Both the position numbers and the translations under genes were made by a program. The notes below the pieces were generated by a model. The model saw nothing but the letters and a program-made list of their open reading frames with translations, made no database searches and was not told where the DNA came from. Of a stretch of DNA of 64,000 nt, positions 1 through 10,623 are shown piece after piece. The DNA lies in the NCBI GenBank assembly GCA_943788055.1, contig CALSOU010000006.1, positions 1 through 64,000 on the forward strand, given 5' to 3'. How positions within the stretch are numbered: position 1 is the first letter of the stretch; each line of letters starts with the position of its first letter. The stretch comes from an uncultured Saprospiraceae bacterium (GTDB taxonomy: Bacteria > Bacteroidota > Bacteroidia > Chitinophagales > Saprospiraceae).

Positions 1-1194
1 TTCGCATCCATTTCCATCGTCGACGGTTGCATATATGGTTGTGTTGACGCCTGTCATAAATGAAGCTCCAATACTAATTGAAAGAGCTTCATCGCTATAC
101 CAATTGACATTATTACCGTTGCCAATTGCAGCTTCGTATTGTGTAAGTTCTATAGTGGCAATTCCCATTTCATCAGTGCAAACCTCAATATCAGCAATAT
201 CATTTATTGCCGGTGGGTCTACTACATCGATCGTGATATTCTGAGATACGTCAACAGTGCAACCGTCAGAATCTGTAACATCATCCAAAGTGATAGAGAT
301 TAATGAAGCAAAATTTGGATTCACTAAAATTGTATTGCTCCCTGCATCATAGCTTGCAATCGGAGTACTAGGGTCCAAACAAACGTTGATGCTTCCAATT
401 GAGGGTGCTCCTGGAACGTTAAATGGGATCGGGATTCCTCCAAAAAGAATTGTAAATCCAATGTCGTACAACGGTACTCCTCCAGAGATATTCCAATCGA
501 TTGTTGTGCAACCATTTCCACATATATTTCCTCCTCCAACTAAAGAAGCTGTAAGGCCTCCAGTATCGAAGCAGACAAGAGCAACATTATCAAAACGCAT
601 GAACTCATTACTTGCCCAAGTCTGACATGTAACTTCTAGAACTGCTTCGCTACCTACACTAGGACAATCTTCAACTTCAAACGTGAAAGTAGTTGCAGAA
701 GAAGTATTTACTGTGCCAATAAGACCAACATCATTTAAATTTCCATCTAGGTATATATTGAAGTCCATGAAATCCCAGCAAGTTACGCATCCTCCAGCCA
801 TCGGATTGTTTACATCTCCTGCACAAGGTGATCCAAAATTGCACTCGTCATTTGACTCCAAGTTTCCACTACCGGGATAAGGATCTCCTGAGTAATCAAT
901 TGAAAGTTCTATCCGTGAACAGGCGGAAATATCAATAGGATCAGTTGTCCAAGTTGCTGGTGCGTCTGTATTATTGTTTTCAAAGGCTCCATTGACGACT
1001 TCATAGTATCCTGTATTGGGACAAGTTGGGCAAACTCTAGACCAAGGTATTCCTTCAGCGCTGCTGCCAGTTGTGGAGCCAGGTACTTCATCAAAGCTTT
1101 CTGTAAAGATGTTTATCTGTGCATTCACGGAATTCGCGAAGAAGACTAATACTAAAAGTAGAATTAAGAAACGGAAACAGAAGTTGATTCTCAT
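1..1194 (-). CDS. Secreted multidomain protein, N-terminal part (runs off left edge)
   Basis: An uninterrupted 398-codon minus-strand frame starts at an ATG at 1192-1194 and is still open at base 1, so the C-terminus is missing. The first 22 or so residues are a typical signal peptide (basic start, a long Leu/Val/Phe core, then Ala-Asn-Ser-Val-Asn-Ala-Gln). The mature part is Cys-, Asn- and Gly-rich. It contains a jelly-roll-like segment with paired cysteines (about residues 30-200) followed by Ig-like strands with TV/TI and PxxxNDIxDIEVC patterns. These are common in T9SS-exported adhesins and enzymes of Bacteroidota. It lies divergent from lysS across a 238-bp gap. No catalytic motif is seen in the visible part. 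The function is unknown; a cell-surface or secreted role is inferred. Confidence 0.75.
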   Translation of the reverse strand, partial: MRINFCFRFLILLLVLVFFANSVNAQINIFTESFDEVPGSTTGSSAEGIPWSRVCPTCPNTGYYEVVNGAFENNNTDAPATWTTDPIDISACSRIELSIDYSGDPYPGSGNLESNDECNFGSPCAGDVNNPMAGGCVTCWDFMDFNIYLDGNLNDVGLIGTVNTSSATTFTFEVEDCPSVGSEAVLEVTCQTWASNEFMRFDNVALVCFDTGGLTASLVGGGNICGNGCTTIDWNISGGVPLYDIGFTILFGGIPIPFNVPGAPSIGSINVCLDPSTPIASYDAGSNTILVNPNFASLISITLDDVTDSDGCTVDVSQNITIDVVDPPAINDIADIEVCTDEMGIATIELTQYEAAIGNGNNVNWYSDEALSISIGASFMTGVNTTIYATVDDGNGCE

Positions 1195-1336
1195 ATTACT
1201 GATTGGCTAGCTATATACTTGTGACAAAGTTACAGTTTATGACTCTTTTACTCGATTCATTAATGTAAAGACTTTATTAAATGCTGTTATGCTGCGTTTT
1301 TTTTGCTCTTTTCTAGGCTTTGTTACTCGTTGTTTT

Positions 1337-1344
1337 TACTTTTG
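1337..1344 (+). promoter_or_regulatory. Putative -7 promoter element for lysS
   Basis: The octamer TACTTTTG matches the Bacteroidota -7 consensus TAnnTTTG exactly and lies about 90 bp upstream of the lysS ATG. A TTTG at 1319-1322 could serve as the -33 element, but the 14-bp spacing is shorter than usual, so the upstream element is uncertain. Confidence 0.4.
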
Positions 1345-1432
1345 CACGTCCATGAACTTGTAAAAGTATTGTGGTAGTAGATAGATTTTTTACACAGCAG
1401 AGATCTTTTGATTTTCTGATAGAAATGACAAC

Positions 1433-2971
1433 ATGCAATTAAGCGAACAAGAAATCGTAAGAAGAGAGAATCTCCAGAAGATTATTGATTTAGGAATCAA
1501 TCCTTATCCTTCTGCGGAATTTGAAGTGAATATTGATATACCAACTTTAAGAGATGAATTTGTTGACGATGAAGATCGTTTTACGGATTTGTCTGTGGCT
1601 GGACGATTAATGGGTAAGAGGATTATGGGAAAAGCTTCTTTTGCTGAGTTATTGACCTCTAGCGGTCGAATTCAGCTTTACATCAGTAGAGATGATATTT
1701 GCCCTGACGAAAATAAAGATCTTTACAACAAGATGTTCAAGAAGTATCTGGACATAGGCGATTTTATCGGAGTGAAGGGTTACGCTTTTAGAACTAAAGT
1801 TGGTGAGCTTTCAATCCACGTTACACAGCTGACTGTGCTTTCTAAATCGCTACGTCCCCTGCCAGTCGTAAAACGAGATGAGGAAGGAAAGATTTACGAT
1901 GCATTTACGGATCCTGAGCAGAGATATCGAATGAGATATGTAGACTTAGTTGTGAATCCGGAAGTACGTGAAACGTTTGTTAAACGAACTAAAATGTATA
2001 CATCTATGAGAGAGTTCTTGAATCGGAAGGGCTATCTTGAAGTAGAAACACCAATTCTACAACCAATTTATGGCGGTGCAGCTGCACGACCATTCAAAAC
2101 GCACCATAATTCATTGGACATGACATTGTACATGAGAATTGCCAATGAACTTTATCTTAAGCGTCTTATTGTAGGCGGTTATGAAGGAGTATATGAGTTC
2201 TCAAAAGACTTTCGAAATGAGGGCATGAGTCGATTTCATAATCCTGAGTTTACGCAAATCGAATTGTACGTTGCTTACAAGGATTATGAGTGGATGATGA
2301 ATTTGGTGGAGGAGATGGTAGAGAAGGTAGCTCTTGATACAAATGGCACAACTAAGGTGCAAGTAGGGGAAAATGTTATAGATTTTAAGCGTCCTTGGAA
2401 GAGATTTACAATGTTCGAAGCGATTGAACACTTTACAAATATTGATATATCTGAAATGGACGAAGTCCAATTACGAGCAACAGCTAAGGACCTACATGTT
2501 CCTATCGATGAAACAATGGGTAAAGGAAAGTTAATAGATGAGATTTTTGGAGAAACATGCGAGGCAAAACTCATACAACCAACATTCATCACCGACTATC
2601 CAATTGAAATGTCTCCATTGGCTAAGAAACACCGAAGCCAAGAAGGACTTGTTGAGCGCTTTGAGGCTATTGTCAATGGAAAAGAACTATGTAATTCGTT
2701 TTCAGAGTTGAATGATCCGATTGATCAACGCGAGAGATTTGAAAGTCAATTAGAACTAGGGAAGCGAGGAGATGACGAAGCTATGGTTCTTGATGAGGAC
2801 TTTCTTAGGGCGCTTGAATTTGGAATGCCACCAACTGCAGGACTCGGTATCGGGATGGATCGATTAGCGATGATTATGACAAATAGTAATTCGATTCAAG
2901 ATGTTTTGTTTTTTCCTCAGATGAAGCATAAGAACGAAGAACAAACTGAGTCTGAAGATGGAGCAGAATAG
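1433..2971 (+). CDS. lysS: Lysyl-tRNA synthetase (class II)
   Basis: This cytoplasmic enzyme charges tRNA-Lys with lysine using ATP. The 512-residue length fits class II LysRS. The N-terminal OB-fold anticodon-binding domain covers about residues 50-150 ([17 protein letters not shown], then GDFIGVKG). The class II catalytic core follows: motif 2 region [18 protein letters not shown], and motif 3 [13 protein letters not shown] near the C-terminus. A segment of roughly 40 residues before motif 3, rich in Asp/Glu/Lys, resembles the insertion found in Bacteroidota LysRS. The ATG at 1433 is the first that keeps the expected N-terminus; an ATG at 1425 is out of frame. It is a single gene with its own promoter and a downstream hairpin. 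Confidence 0.97.
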   Translation: MQLSEQEIVRRENLQKIIDLGINPYPSAEFEVNIDIPTLRDEFVDDEDRFTDLSVAGRLMGKRIMGKASFAELLTSSGRIQLYISRDDICPDENKDLYNKMFKKYLDIGDFIGVKGYAFRTKVGELSIHVTQLTVLSKSLRPLPVVKRDEEGKIYDAFTDPEQRYRMRYVDLVVNPEVRETFVKRTKMYTSMREFLNRKGYLEVETPILQPIYGGAAARPFKTHHNSLDMTLYMRIANELYLKRLIVGGYEGVYEFSKDFRNEGMSRFHNPEFTQIELYVAYKDYEWMMNLVEEMVEKVALDTNGTTKVQVGENVIDFKRPWKRFTMFEAIEHFTNIDISEMDEVQLRATAKDLHVPIDETMGKGKLIDEIFGETCEAKLIQPTFITDYPIEMSPLAKKHRSQEGLVERFEAIVNGKELCNSFSELNDPIDQRERFESQLELGKRGDDEAMVLDEDFLRALEFGMPPTAGLGIGMDRLAMIMTNSNSIQDVLFFPQMKHKNEEQTESEDGAE

Positions 2972-3000
2972 CTTTCAGCGCTATAGATTAGTAAAAACAA

Positions 3001-3032
3001 GGCACGCAATTTTAAATTGTGTGTCTTTTTTT
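3001..3032 (+). terminator. Rho-independent terminator after lysS
   Basis: An inverted repeat (GCACGCAATT paired with AATTGTGTGT, using G-U wobbles) is followed by a run of seven or more T. It starts about 30 bp after the lysS stop codon. Confidence 0.6.
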
Positions 3033-3244
3033 GGTTCTTAAACCAAATTTCTATCTCTGGAATTTACAATCAAAGTACTTTTCACAGATGAAAATTCGAA
3101 TTAATAATACTTCTGTGAAACGATATTATCCCTTTTAATAGCTTAAAAAACTTCAATAATTATATTATTCTTACGATCTTGTTTATTCTTGATCGAAAAA
3201 CTACTTATCGCTTTTTGTTCTGCCATTATATCTAAAATATTATT

Positions 3245-4846
3245 ATGAAGCTATATTCTACAATTGCCTGCCTTCTTCTATTCTGCTCGTTGGGATTTAC
3301 GCAGGTTACATTTTCGGAAGATATTGCGGATATTATTTATAATAATTGTTCGAATTGTCATAGAACTGGTGAGATTGGACCGATGCCCTTCACGAATTAC
3401 GAAGAGGTCAAAGACTGGGGAACCATGATCAAGTACGTGACTGAGATTGATTATATGCCGCCTTGGTCTCCAAATCCAGAATATAAACATCTACTCAATG
3501 AACGCGTATTGACTGATGAGCAAAAATCTAAGATAGCTACTTGGGTGGATAATGGAATGCTTCAAGGAAATCCTCAAAACGAACCAAATTTACCCACTTT
3601 TCCTACAGGTTCACAGATCGGATCGCCGGATGTGGTTCTTCAAATGGCTCAATCGCATACGGTAATTGGTGACAATAAAGATGAGTATTATGTTTTTGTT
3701 TTACCTACCGACTTTACTGAAGACAAAGAGATTGCATGTATCGAGTTTCGTCCTGATAATAAGCGCGCAGTTCATCATGTATTAATAGGTTACGACGAAA
3801 CTGGACAAGCTGCAGCGCGAGATGCCCAGACTCCAGAGTATGGTTATTCATCTTTTGGCGATTTTGGAGTTGCTGGTGCAGAGTTCCTTTCTTGGACATA
3901 CGTTCCTGGAGATCTGCCTCTTGTTTTTCCTGAAGGAATTGGAGAAGTAATTCCTGCAGGTGCAGATTTACTTATTCAAGTTCATTATGCACCGCTACCT
4001 TCGGATGAGGTTGACAAATCTTCTGTGAATATATTTTTTAAAGGTGAGGACGATCCAATTGAGCGTCCAGTGATGACAGGTTGGGTTCTTCCCAATAATT
4101 TACCTGGAGGATTTGCAAGTTTTGTCCTCCCTCCAAACGAGGTTACCGAGTTTACAGCTCTTAATTTCGATGGATGGAGTAATAGTGGTTCTGGAGTTAA
4201 TTACGACGTTAGCTTAGTAAGTGTTCAACCACACGGACATCTACTGGCAAAGTCATTTGAAGTCTTTGCTGTAACCCCGCAAAATGATACGATTAATATA
4301 GTTCAGATTCCAGAATACGATTTCAATTGGCAAGGAGCTTACACTATGCCTAAACTTTTGCCAGTTCCAGCTAACTCAACTTGGTACACGAAAGCTGTTT
4401 ATGATAATACAGTAGATAATCCCTATAATCCTAGCAATCCACCAAAATTTGCATTCTGGGGAGAAGGTACTGAAGATGAAATGCTCGTCAATTTCTTCAA
4501 TTTTGTGGTTTATCAAGAAGGTGATGAGAATGTTGTGCTTGGAGAAAATATACTGAATAGCTCTATTAAGGTTGGAGCACTGCAGAATAGCACTTTATTC
4601 GCTCTACATCCCAATCCATCCGATGGTAACTTTAGTCTCTCATTTCATTTGGAGTCCGATATGGAAATCGAAATTTTTCTGCGTGACTTACAAGGAAGTA
4701 TGATTCAATCTTTGAAACCAAAAAGAAGTTATGAAAGTGGTTTTCATGAGGTTGCTATTTCAGCTACGAATTTGATTAGTGGAGTTTACCTTGTTGAACT
4801 TAGAAGCAGTTTTGATCAGATCCAACAAAAGATTGTCATAAGATAG
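3245..4846 (+). CDS. T9SS-exported cytochrome c / copper monooxygenase-like protein
   Basis: The 533-residue protein starts with a signal peptide (residues 1-19, ending GFTQ). One c-type haem motif CSNCH follows (C35, C38, H39). The middle resembles the copper type II, ascorbate-dependent monooxygenase fold of peptidylglycine hydroxylase and dopamine hydroxylase. The candidate copper ligands are in family order: H177-H178, H247 (QVHYAP), H330-x-H332 (PHGH), and M413 in GTEDEM, the context of the methionine ligand in that family. Residues of about 450-533 form a Por-type T9SS sorting domain (HPNPSDGNF ... SGVYLVEL). The substrate is unknown. Only 3 bp separate it from the redoxin-like gene at 4850, which suggests co-transcription. 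Ligands are read from the sequence; oxidative activity is inferred. Confidence 0.8.
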   Translation: MKLYSTIACLLLFCSLGFTQVTFSEDIADIIYNNCSNCHRTGEIGPMPFTNYEEVKDWGTMIKYVTEIDYMPPWSPNPEYKHLLNERVLTDEQKSKIATWVDNGMLQGNPQNEPNLPTFPTGSQIGSPDVVLQMAQSHTVIGDNKDEYYVFVLPTDFTEDKEIACIEFRPDNKRAVHHVLIGYDETGQAAARDAQTPEYGYSSFGDFGVAGAEFLSWTYVPGDLPLVFPEGIGEVIPAGADLLIQVHYAPLPSDEVDKSSVNIFFKGEDDPIERPVMTGWVLPNNLPGGFASFVLPPNEVTEFTALNFDGWSNSGSGVNYDVSLVSVQPHGHLLAKSFEVFAVTPQNDTINIVQIPEYDFNWQGAYTMPKLLPVPANSTWYTKAVYDNTVDNPYNPSNPPKFAFWGEGTEDEMLVNFFNFVVYQEGDENVVLGENILNSSIKVGALQNSTLFALHPNPSDGNFSLSFHLESDMEIEIFLRDLQGSMIQSLKPKRSYESGFHEVAISATNLISGVYLVELRSSFDQIQQKIVIR

Positions 4847-4849
4847 CCT

Positions 4850-5365
4850 ATGAGGTTCACTTTTATTTTGATTCTTATTTCGACAATTTGTTTTTCACGG
4901 GCTTACGCCCAAAATGGAAAACAAGACCTTAGCCATGAGCTATACATCTTCATCCATGAATCATGTAAGATATCTCAATACTATATGCCTTTGTTGGATT
5001 CTCTACATGATCAATATCAAGGGTCAACTCGTTTTATTGGGGTGTTCCCAAATAGTAGTTCAACTCAAGAGGGAATTAATTTTTTTAGGAGTAAGTTTGG
5101 AATTGAATTTGAGTTTTTTGTGGATTACGAAAAGGAACTTACAAAGAAATTCGAAGCAACGGTTACGCCTGAAATCGTTTTAGTAGAAAAGTCATCCGAT
5201 CAGATTTTATATCGCGGTAGGATTGATGATTCTTATTTTCGAGTGGGTAAGCGAAAGACTATTAAGCAAACACAAGAGCTAGTTGATCTGCTTAGTTTAG
5301 TTGCCAATGGTGATAAAATCGAGGTTTCTTGGGCTCCTGCCATCGGTTGTTTCATTCAAATGTAA
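4850..5365 (+). CDS. Redoxin/thioredoxin-fold exported protein, partner of the haem-copper protein
   Basis: The 171-residue protein has a signal peptide (residues 1-20, ending AYAQ) and a thioredoxin-like fold (LYIFIHESCKIS; VTPEIVLVE, the cis-Pro region; LYRGRIDD). The usual CxxC is CKIS here (C39, S42), so only one active-site cysteine remains. A second cysteine, C167, sits in a C-terminal AIGCFI motif. The RGRIDD stretch and C-terminal GC motif match redoxin domains that in other bacteria are fused to haem-c plus Cu-monooxygenase modules; here the two are separate adjacent genes. A role in copper or thiol chemistry for the neighbour is an inference from context. Confidence 0.75.
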   Translation: MRFTFILILISTICFSRAYAQNGKQDLSHELYIFIHESCKISQYYMPLLDSLHDQYQGSTRFIGVFPNSSSTQEGINFFRSKFGIEFEFFVDYEKELTKKFEATVTPEIVLVEKSSDQILYRGRIDDSYFRVGKRKTIKQTQELVDLLSLVANGDKIEVSWAPAIGCFIQM

Positions 5366-5442
5366 TGCCTTAATAATATAACTGCAAGACGGTGATTTTC
5401 GTGGCGAACTGTGCTTCAATTCACAACACAAGAACTTGCTTC

Positions 5443-8400
5443 TTATCTGAATAGAGTCACATCACCAATCAAAACCTGCTCCTCACCAGAAAAAAGCGTA
5501 TAAGTAATTATATAAGAATACACGCCTTGTTTTGCTGGTTGATTACGATAGTTTCCATTCCAGTATCCAGCTTGGGAGCCTGATTCGACATCACTAGCTT
5601 CGAAGACTATATTGCCCCAGCGATCGTAAATACGGAATTCATCCACAGAGGCAACGGACGGGATATATGGCATGCCAAAACTTTGGTTGAGGGGATCATT
5701 ACTATTTGGAACAAAAACGTTTGGTAGTTGAATATCTCCTTCTAAGATTCTTACAGACACAGAATCGGTTGCAGTACATCCATTCGCATCTGTAATTGTA
5801 AGTGTTATCTGATTATTCTCAACAGCGTTTTTGATCAAGGTCAAATCTTCGTTATCAATAATTCCATTTAAGTCCGCCCATGAAATACTCCCTATATCTG
5901 AATCGAGGATGTTTAGAATTGCGTTAATTACAACGCTATCATTAAAAAACACCTCAAAATCGTCTCCTAGTTCAATTTCCAAAACATCAGGTTCTCCTAT
6001 TTCAATCGAATCCAGTTCGACAAAGCAACCAAATGCGTCTGTCACCAATAAGCTATAAAATCCAGGTTCCAGCCCTTCGATTATTTTTTCAGTCTGCTCA
6101 ACACCGTCAAGTTCACAAATATATGGTCCACTAACATCATTAAAGATTTCAATTGTCAATGATCCATTGCTATCTCCAAAGCACAGAACATCTTCTGGGA
6201 ATACAGATACGTCAGGCATTGGTAATACCTCAATGTTTACAGTCGTTGTGTTATTGACGCAAGGAACTTGTGAACTAATGTTGTAGGTAAAGGATTGAAT
6301 TCCAACCTCAAGAAGATTTACTTGAACAATCGAATCAACTACTTGCCCAACAACTGACCAAACACCACCAATGTCGTAGTCAGTAACTAAATCGTACAAA
6401 TTGACCTCACTCATATCACCTTGACAAAGGACTAAGTTGTCTTTTACTATGCCACTTTCTCGCTGTTCTTGAATAATCAATGTACCTATAAATTCTGTTT
6501 GACAATTACTTGGCCAATTATCATCAAGACTGAAAACTACCTCATATGTTCCAGGACTAGATTGATTTATGTCTATTTCTTGCTGACTTAGCAGTAGTGG
6601 AGGATTTTCAAGCCCTGAAATATTATTAATCGAATAAGTGCCTAGGGTACTTGAAAAAACAATGAAAGCAGGATTGATAATACCAACACTATTACAAAAT
6701 ACTAACTCTTTCTCAATGCCTGTTGGACAATCGCACTCTTTAATATTGATGGTTATACTATCTGATATAATAGGACAAAATCCACTTCCTCCATTCGTTT
6801 GGAAAGTAAGTTGATAACTTCCTGCTGAAAATCCGTCGAAATTGATTTCATTACCTGTTTGTTCAACTCCGTCTAGCTCCCACAATCCATCTAATGTTGG
6901 ATTTAGAATTTCGTCAAGAAAGAGGATGGATCCAAAAGTTTCATTATTACATATTGTGTCAATTGCGTTTATTTGAAATTCAGCTGGATTTTCAGACGTG
7001 ATAGTTAGATTTCCTGAAAAGAAGAAGTCGCAATTACCATCAAAAAAGCTCAACTCCCACATCACTGTACCATCAAATATTGGTAAGGTTATTTCTTCAA
7101 ATGTCTCGTCTATTTCAAATAGAATTTCGTCTGCATCCATTGTGGTAAATCCTACGGTATATGGAAATGGCCCGGGAAAGATCTGTAAAAATGTGTACGT
7201 CGAATCTACGGTACACACAGTCGGATGCACATCAAAATTGAACACATAATCATCTTGCCACATAAATGGAACAGGGTCAGAAACTGTGACGCAGGGTACG
7301 TCTAGCAAAAGACCTTCACCCGAGCTTGTGTCAGGTTGTGATATTATCAGACGCAAGAAGTAAACCTGTCCGGAAATGTAATTAGCCTGCTGAAAAATAG
7401 GATCACCAGATGAAAATTCAAGGAAATCATCTAAAGGAGATAGACTAGATCCGTAAGTGTAATATGCTATTTCGTAGATTGAATCATCAAAAGAATAGTC
7501 TTGTAGGCTAATACTTGTAGGATCCAATCCATCTACCTGACAGAGGCGTATTGTGTCTAGCAATACTGAGCCAATTTCGATATTGCAGCTGCAGTTTATG
7601 GAATCCACATTTAAACTTGTTATACAACCGTAATTATCAGTTATTGTAATGTCATATGCTTGATCTGCGTTAAGAAGCTCTGAACTGAATATATTTCCAT
7701 TAAATGTACCTGGAATCGAAGCTGTAAATGGCTCCTCTCCGCCACTTACCTCAAAAAATAAATTGTAAAATGATGGATCGTTCGTGCACTCTTGCACGAT
7801 ATTGAGCACCTCCAAATTTTGTAAGAAGTCAAAGTCTAAAACAAAAACACTATCACAAAAAGCATTACTAAATTGAAACTGATATGTATAGAGCCCTGCT
7901 TCCAAGCTAGAAAATGAAATAGTATCAGACTCCTGATTGACAACTAGCTCCATTGGTCCGCTGATATACTCCCAAGACACATTCTCTAGATTTGCAGAAT
8001 TTAGAATAATTAAATCAAAATCCATTTCGCAGATTCCGTCGGGAAATGATAGTTCAAAATTGGGTTTGCTGTAAAAAATTACTGGTTGCCCGATACTTAC
8101 GGATGTACAAGGATTACTTAAATCAATATTGCCATTTTGGGCTTGACCCACAACATAAGAGATATAGTAAGTAGCTCCTGCGATGAGAGATGGTTCATAA
8201 TTGAATATACCTGTCGAGTTGACGGAAAATACATTTCCTAGAATATTGCCCGGATTATCGTGCAAAAAGAATAAACCAATATCATTGTTGTCAAATATTA
8301 TGTCAGTTGGTTCGAGAGCTTGAACAAAGGATACCGTATCAGCACAAGATTCAAGAACTTCAGATATCATCGTGCCGCTGTTAGTATTACAAAGACATTC

Positions 8401-10623
8401 ATACGAGCCTGTCAAAAGTGGAATTTGACAGTTTAGATTATCAGACACAATAAACTCATATGTTTCACCAGTGGGAATTGGATCTGAAGTAAATGAATTT
8501 CCGATAATTTGGAATCCATCAACAAAATATGGCTCTTGACCACCAATAATTGAAAAGTCTATCGTGTACTCTTGAGACTGATTACAATCAAAATTTAGAG
8601 AATTGATGGCAATCGGAGGAAACACCTCAACTTCAATGGTTGTAAAGGCCACACAGTTGTCAACATCTTTTTCTACTGAAAAAACATATATTCCTGGCTG
8701 AGATACAGATATGTTAGTTGTTACAGAGTTAGGAGATTCAATTTCTGCAATTCCAGGTCCACTTACTGTTGTCCAAGAGAAGTTAGCTAAATTAGGTAGC
8801 GAGACTTCGGCAAGAGCGAACTCTAGGTTACATGGAGAACTAAGTAGAAGTATTTCGGGTGTAGGAATATCGAATATTTCAATAAATTCACAGATAGGAG
8901 TCGTTAATCCACATAATGTCTGCATAGTCAAGCAAACGGTTGCTGTTCCCGGTTGATCTGCGCTGTAAGATATGCTGGGAGTGCCATTTCCTCCTATTTC
9001 ATCCAGGTTGGTTAATTCCCATATGTAACTTAAGATGTCATCGCTTGGAATAACATTTGCAAATGCTATTTCTCCACTGCACATTGGTGTTTCTAGTATA
9101 ATTTCTGAAGGGATCACAAAATTTTGTATTTCTATTGGAAAACAAAATGGTTCTGAAAAACAAAGTCCTCCCAATATCTCTACACAGATTTCTCCTTCAC
9201 TAATCCCTGAATCAGACCATGTGATAATTGCTGTATTTTGATCATAGCTGTCTAGAGTACCACCAACAACTGTGAGATTGTATATTTCTCCTACTTGAGG
9301 GGGTGGGGAAAATGTATACGATGTAGGCTGATTTTGACACACAATTGTGGGACCATTTAGCATAATTTCAGAAATAGGAGAGTTAACCGTGATATCAATA
9401 CACTCTGTGATGGTTCCGCAAACATTGGTTGCTTCAACACAGATTTGGGCTGGTCCCGATTCAAGTATAATCTCTACAGTGTTTTCATCAATAGACAGAA
9501 AACTAAAAGATCCACTGGTTACGAGAAATTGATAATTGGTATTAGATTCTGGATTTATAAGTGAATACTCAACCAATTCGCCTTGGCATATCTCTGTAGG
9601 ACCTAGAAAAATGGGATTTGCTTCTTCTACAATAAGAACATCAATGCAGTTCAGACTTATACTAGCACAAAACACTTCATTTTCAATATCATTGGTTAGA
9701 TCTTCTATAGAATATGTTCCGTCGGCAGAGGGTATGTTTGGAAAGTCCAAGAGTAGGTATGACAGACCACATACTGTATAAGTTCCACTAGCCAGAGATG
9801 TGAGATCTGGATTCTGACTATATTCTAAGATTTCTCCACTTGTTTGATCGTAAATAACACCTGTATAGCCATATTGGCTCGAATTTGGAGCACTGCCATT
9901 CGGGTACTGTGGCGAAAGAGGGAAAATAAGCAGAGGATCTCCTTCACAAGCTTCAATGTCTGTTCCGCTTAATTCACCTCCATCCGCAGCGCAATTTGCT
10001 TCTGCTAAAGCACAGCCAAGTTCTTCCGTACATGATGTTCCAGTGTTATCAGCGAAGACTAGAAACCAATCGTTAATCACACCATTATCTTGTGCAACAA
10101 CATCTTCAATTTCCAATACCCAATCGCCGTTTACGGGACCAGTAAGAGTTTCAAAGCAGCCAACACCATTTGCGGGGTTTGAGCCAGAAGGAAAGTAGCT
10201 ACCACTGTATGTAGAGAAATCTAGCCAGTCCTCAGAAGAATCAAAGATTGCTGAAAAACCAGGGTCGGGTATAGCATCTCCTCCACAATAATTAAAGCAA
10301 ATATTGAATGTCAATTGCTGCCCGATATTGATACCTGTGCTCTGAATTAAGAATACAAAACTTCCATTCGGAGCAATTAGGCGGACATTTACTTCATTGA
10401 TTGCATCGGTATCATAATCTAAATAAATACTTAACAGTTCTTGTCCCCCAGAGCCAAGATTATTATTTACAGCTCCGCTGATGTTCAAAAAACTTGATAC
10501 TACGCCGTTGCTTACAGTAGTGATTGGGCAATCAGTACAACTGCATTGTGAGGATACAAACTCAAATGGAACCAAAAATAAGCAAGCTATAATGAGCCTG
10601 TGGATTGCCTTTGTCAAATTCAT
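5443..10623 (-). CDS. Giant secreted protein with P-domain, Ig/PKD-like modules and gliding-type C-terminus
   Basis: This 1726-residue protein has a signal peptide (about 1-25) and a proprotein-convertase P-like domain at about residues 45-195 (ends GDWVLEIEDV ... INDWFLVF). Many repeated beta-sandwich modules of the Ig/PKD kind follow, with spaced cysteines and phrases such as GPTxxCQ. One SprB-like repeat (CFGDSNGSLTIEI ... GFYSLLVTDAFGC) lies near residue 1490. The last 90 or so residues form the gliding-motility C-terminal domain (LPNVFVPNSNDP, YDRWGNIVFE, YWNG, KQGVYSY), a T9SS type B signal. The protein is probably displayed on or released from the cell surface as an adhesin or matrix protein. 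No enzyme site is seen. It is monocistronic as far as the sequence shows. Confidence 0.88.
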   Translation of the reverse strand: MNLTKAIHRLIIACLFLVPFEFVSSQCSCTDCPITTVSNGVVSSFLNISGAVNNNLGSGGQELLSIYLDYDTDAINEVNVRLIAPNGSFVFLIQSTGINIGQQLTFNICFNYCGGDAIPDPGFSAIFDSSEDWLDFSTYSGSYFPSGSNPANGVGCFETLTGPVNGDWVLEIEDVVAQDNGVINDWFLVFADNTGTSCTEELGCALAEANCAADGGELSGTDIEACEGDPLLIFPLSPQYPNGSAPNSSQYGYTGVIYDQTSGEILEYSQNPDLTSLASGTYTVCGLSYLLLDFPNIPSADGTYSIEDLTNDIENEVFCASISLNCIDVLIVEEANPIFLGPTEICQGELVEYSLINPESNTNYQFLVTSGSFSFLSIDENTVEIILESGPAQICVEATNVCGTITECIDITVNSPISEIMLNGPTIVCQNQPTSYTFSPPPQVGEIYNLTVVGGTLDSYDQNTAIITWSDSGISEGEICVEILGGLCFSEPFCFPIEIQNFVIPSEIILETPMCSGEIAFANVIPSDDILSYIWELTNLDEIGGNGTPSISYSADQPGTATVCLTMQTLCGLTTPICEFIEIFDIPTPEILLLSSPCNLEFALAEVSLPNLANFSWTTVSGPGIAEIESPNSVTTNISVSQPGIYVFSVEKDVDNCVAFTTIEVEVFPPIAINSLNFDCNQSQEYTIDFSIIGGQEPYFVDGFQIIGNSFTSDPIPTGETYEFIVSDNLNCQIPLLTGSYECLCNTNSGTMISEVLESCADTVSFVQALEPTDIIFDNNDIGLFFLHDNPGNILGNVFSVNSTGIFNYEPSLIAGATYYISYVVGQAQNGNIDLSNPCTSVSIGQPVIFYSKPNFELSFPDGICEMDFDLIILNSANLENVSWEYISGPMELVVNQESDTISFSSLEAGLYTYQFQFSNAFCDSVFVLDFDFLQNLEVLNIVQECTNDPSFYNLFFEVSGGEEPFTASIPGTFNGNIFSSELLNADQAYDITITDNYGCITSLNVDSINCSCNIEIGSVLLDTIRLCQVDGLDPTSISLQDYSFDDSIYEIAYYTYGSSLSPLDDFLEFSSGDPIFQQANYISGQVYFLRLIISQPDTSSGEGLLLDVPCVTVSDPVPFMWQDDYVFNFDVHPTVCTVDSTYTFLQIFPGPFPYTVGFTTMDADEILFEIDETFEEITLPIFDGTVMWELSFFDGNCDFFFSGNLTITSENPAEFQINAIDTICNNETFGSILFLDEILNPTLDGLWELDGVEQTGNEINFDGFSAGSYQLTFQTNGGSGFCPIISDSITINIKECDCPTGIEKELVFCNSVGIINPAFIVFSSTLGTYSINNISGLENPPLLLSQQEIDINQSSPGTYEVVFSLDDNWPSNCQTEFIGTLIIQEQRESGIVKDNLVLCQGDMSEVNLYDLVTDYDIGGVWSVVGQVVDSIVQVNLLEVGIQSFTYNISSQVPCVNNTTTVNIEVLPMPDVSVFPEDVLCFGDSNGSLTIEIFNDVSGPYICELDGVEQTEKIIEGLEPGFYSLLVTDAFGCFVELDSIEIGEPDVLEIELGDDFEVFFNDSVVINAILNILDSDIGSISWADLNGIIDNEDLTLIKNAVENNQITLTITDANGCTATDSVSVRILEGDIQLPNVFVPNSNDPLNQSFGMPYIPSVASVDEFRIYDRWGNIVFEASDVESGSQAGYWNGNYRNQPAKQGVYSYIITYTLFSGEEQVLIGDVTLFR

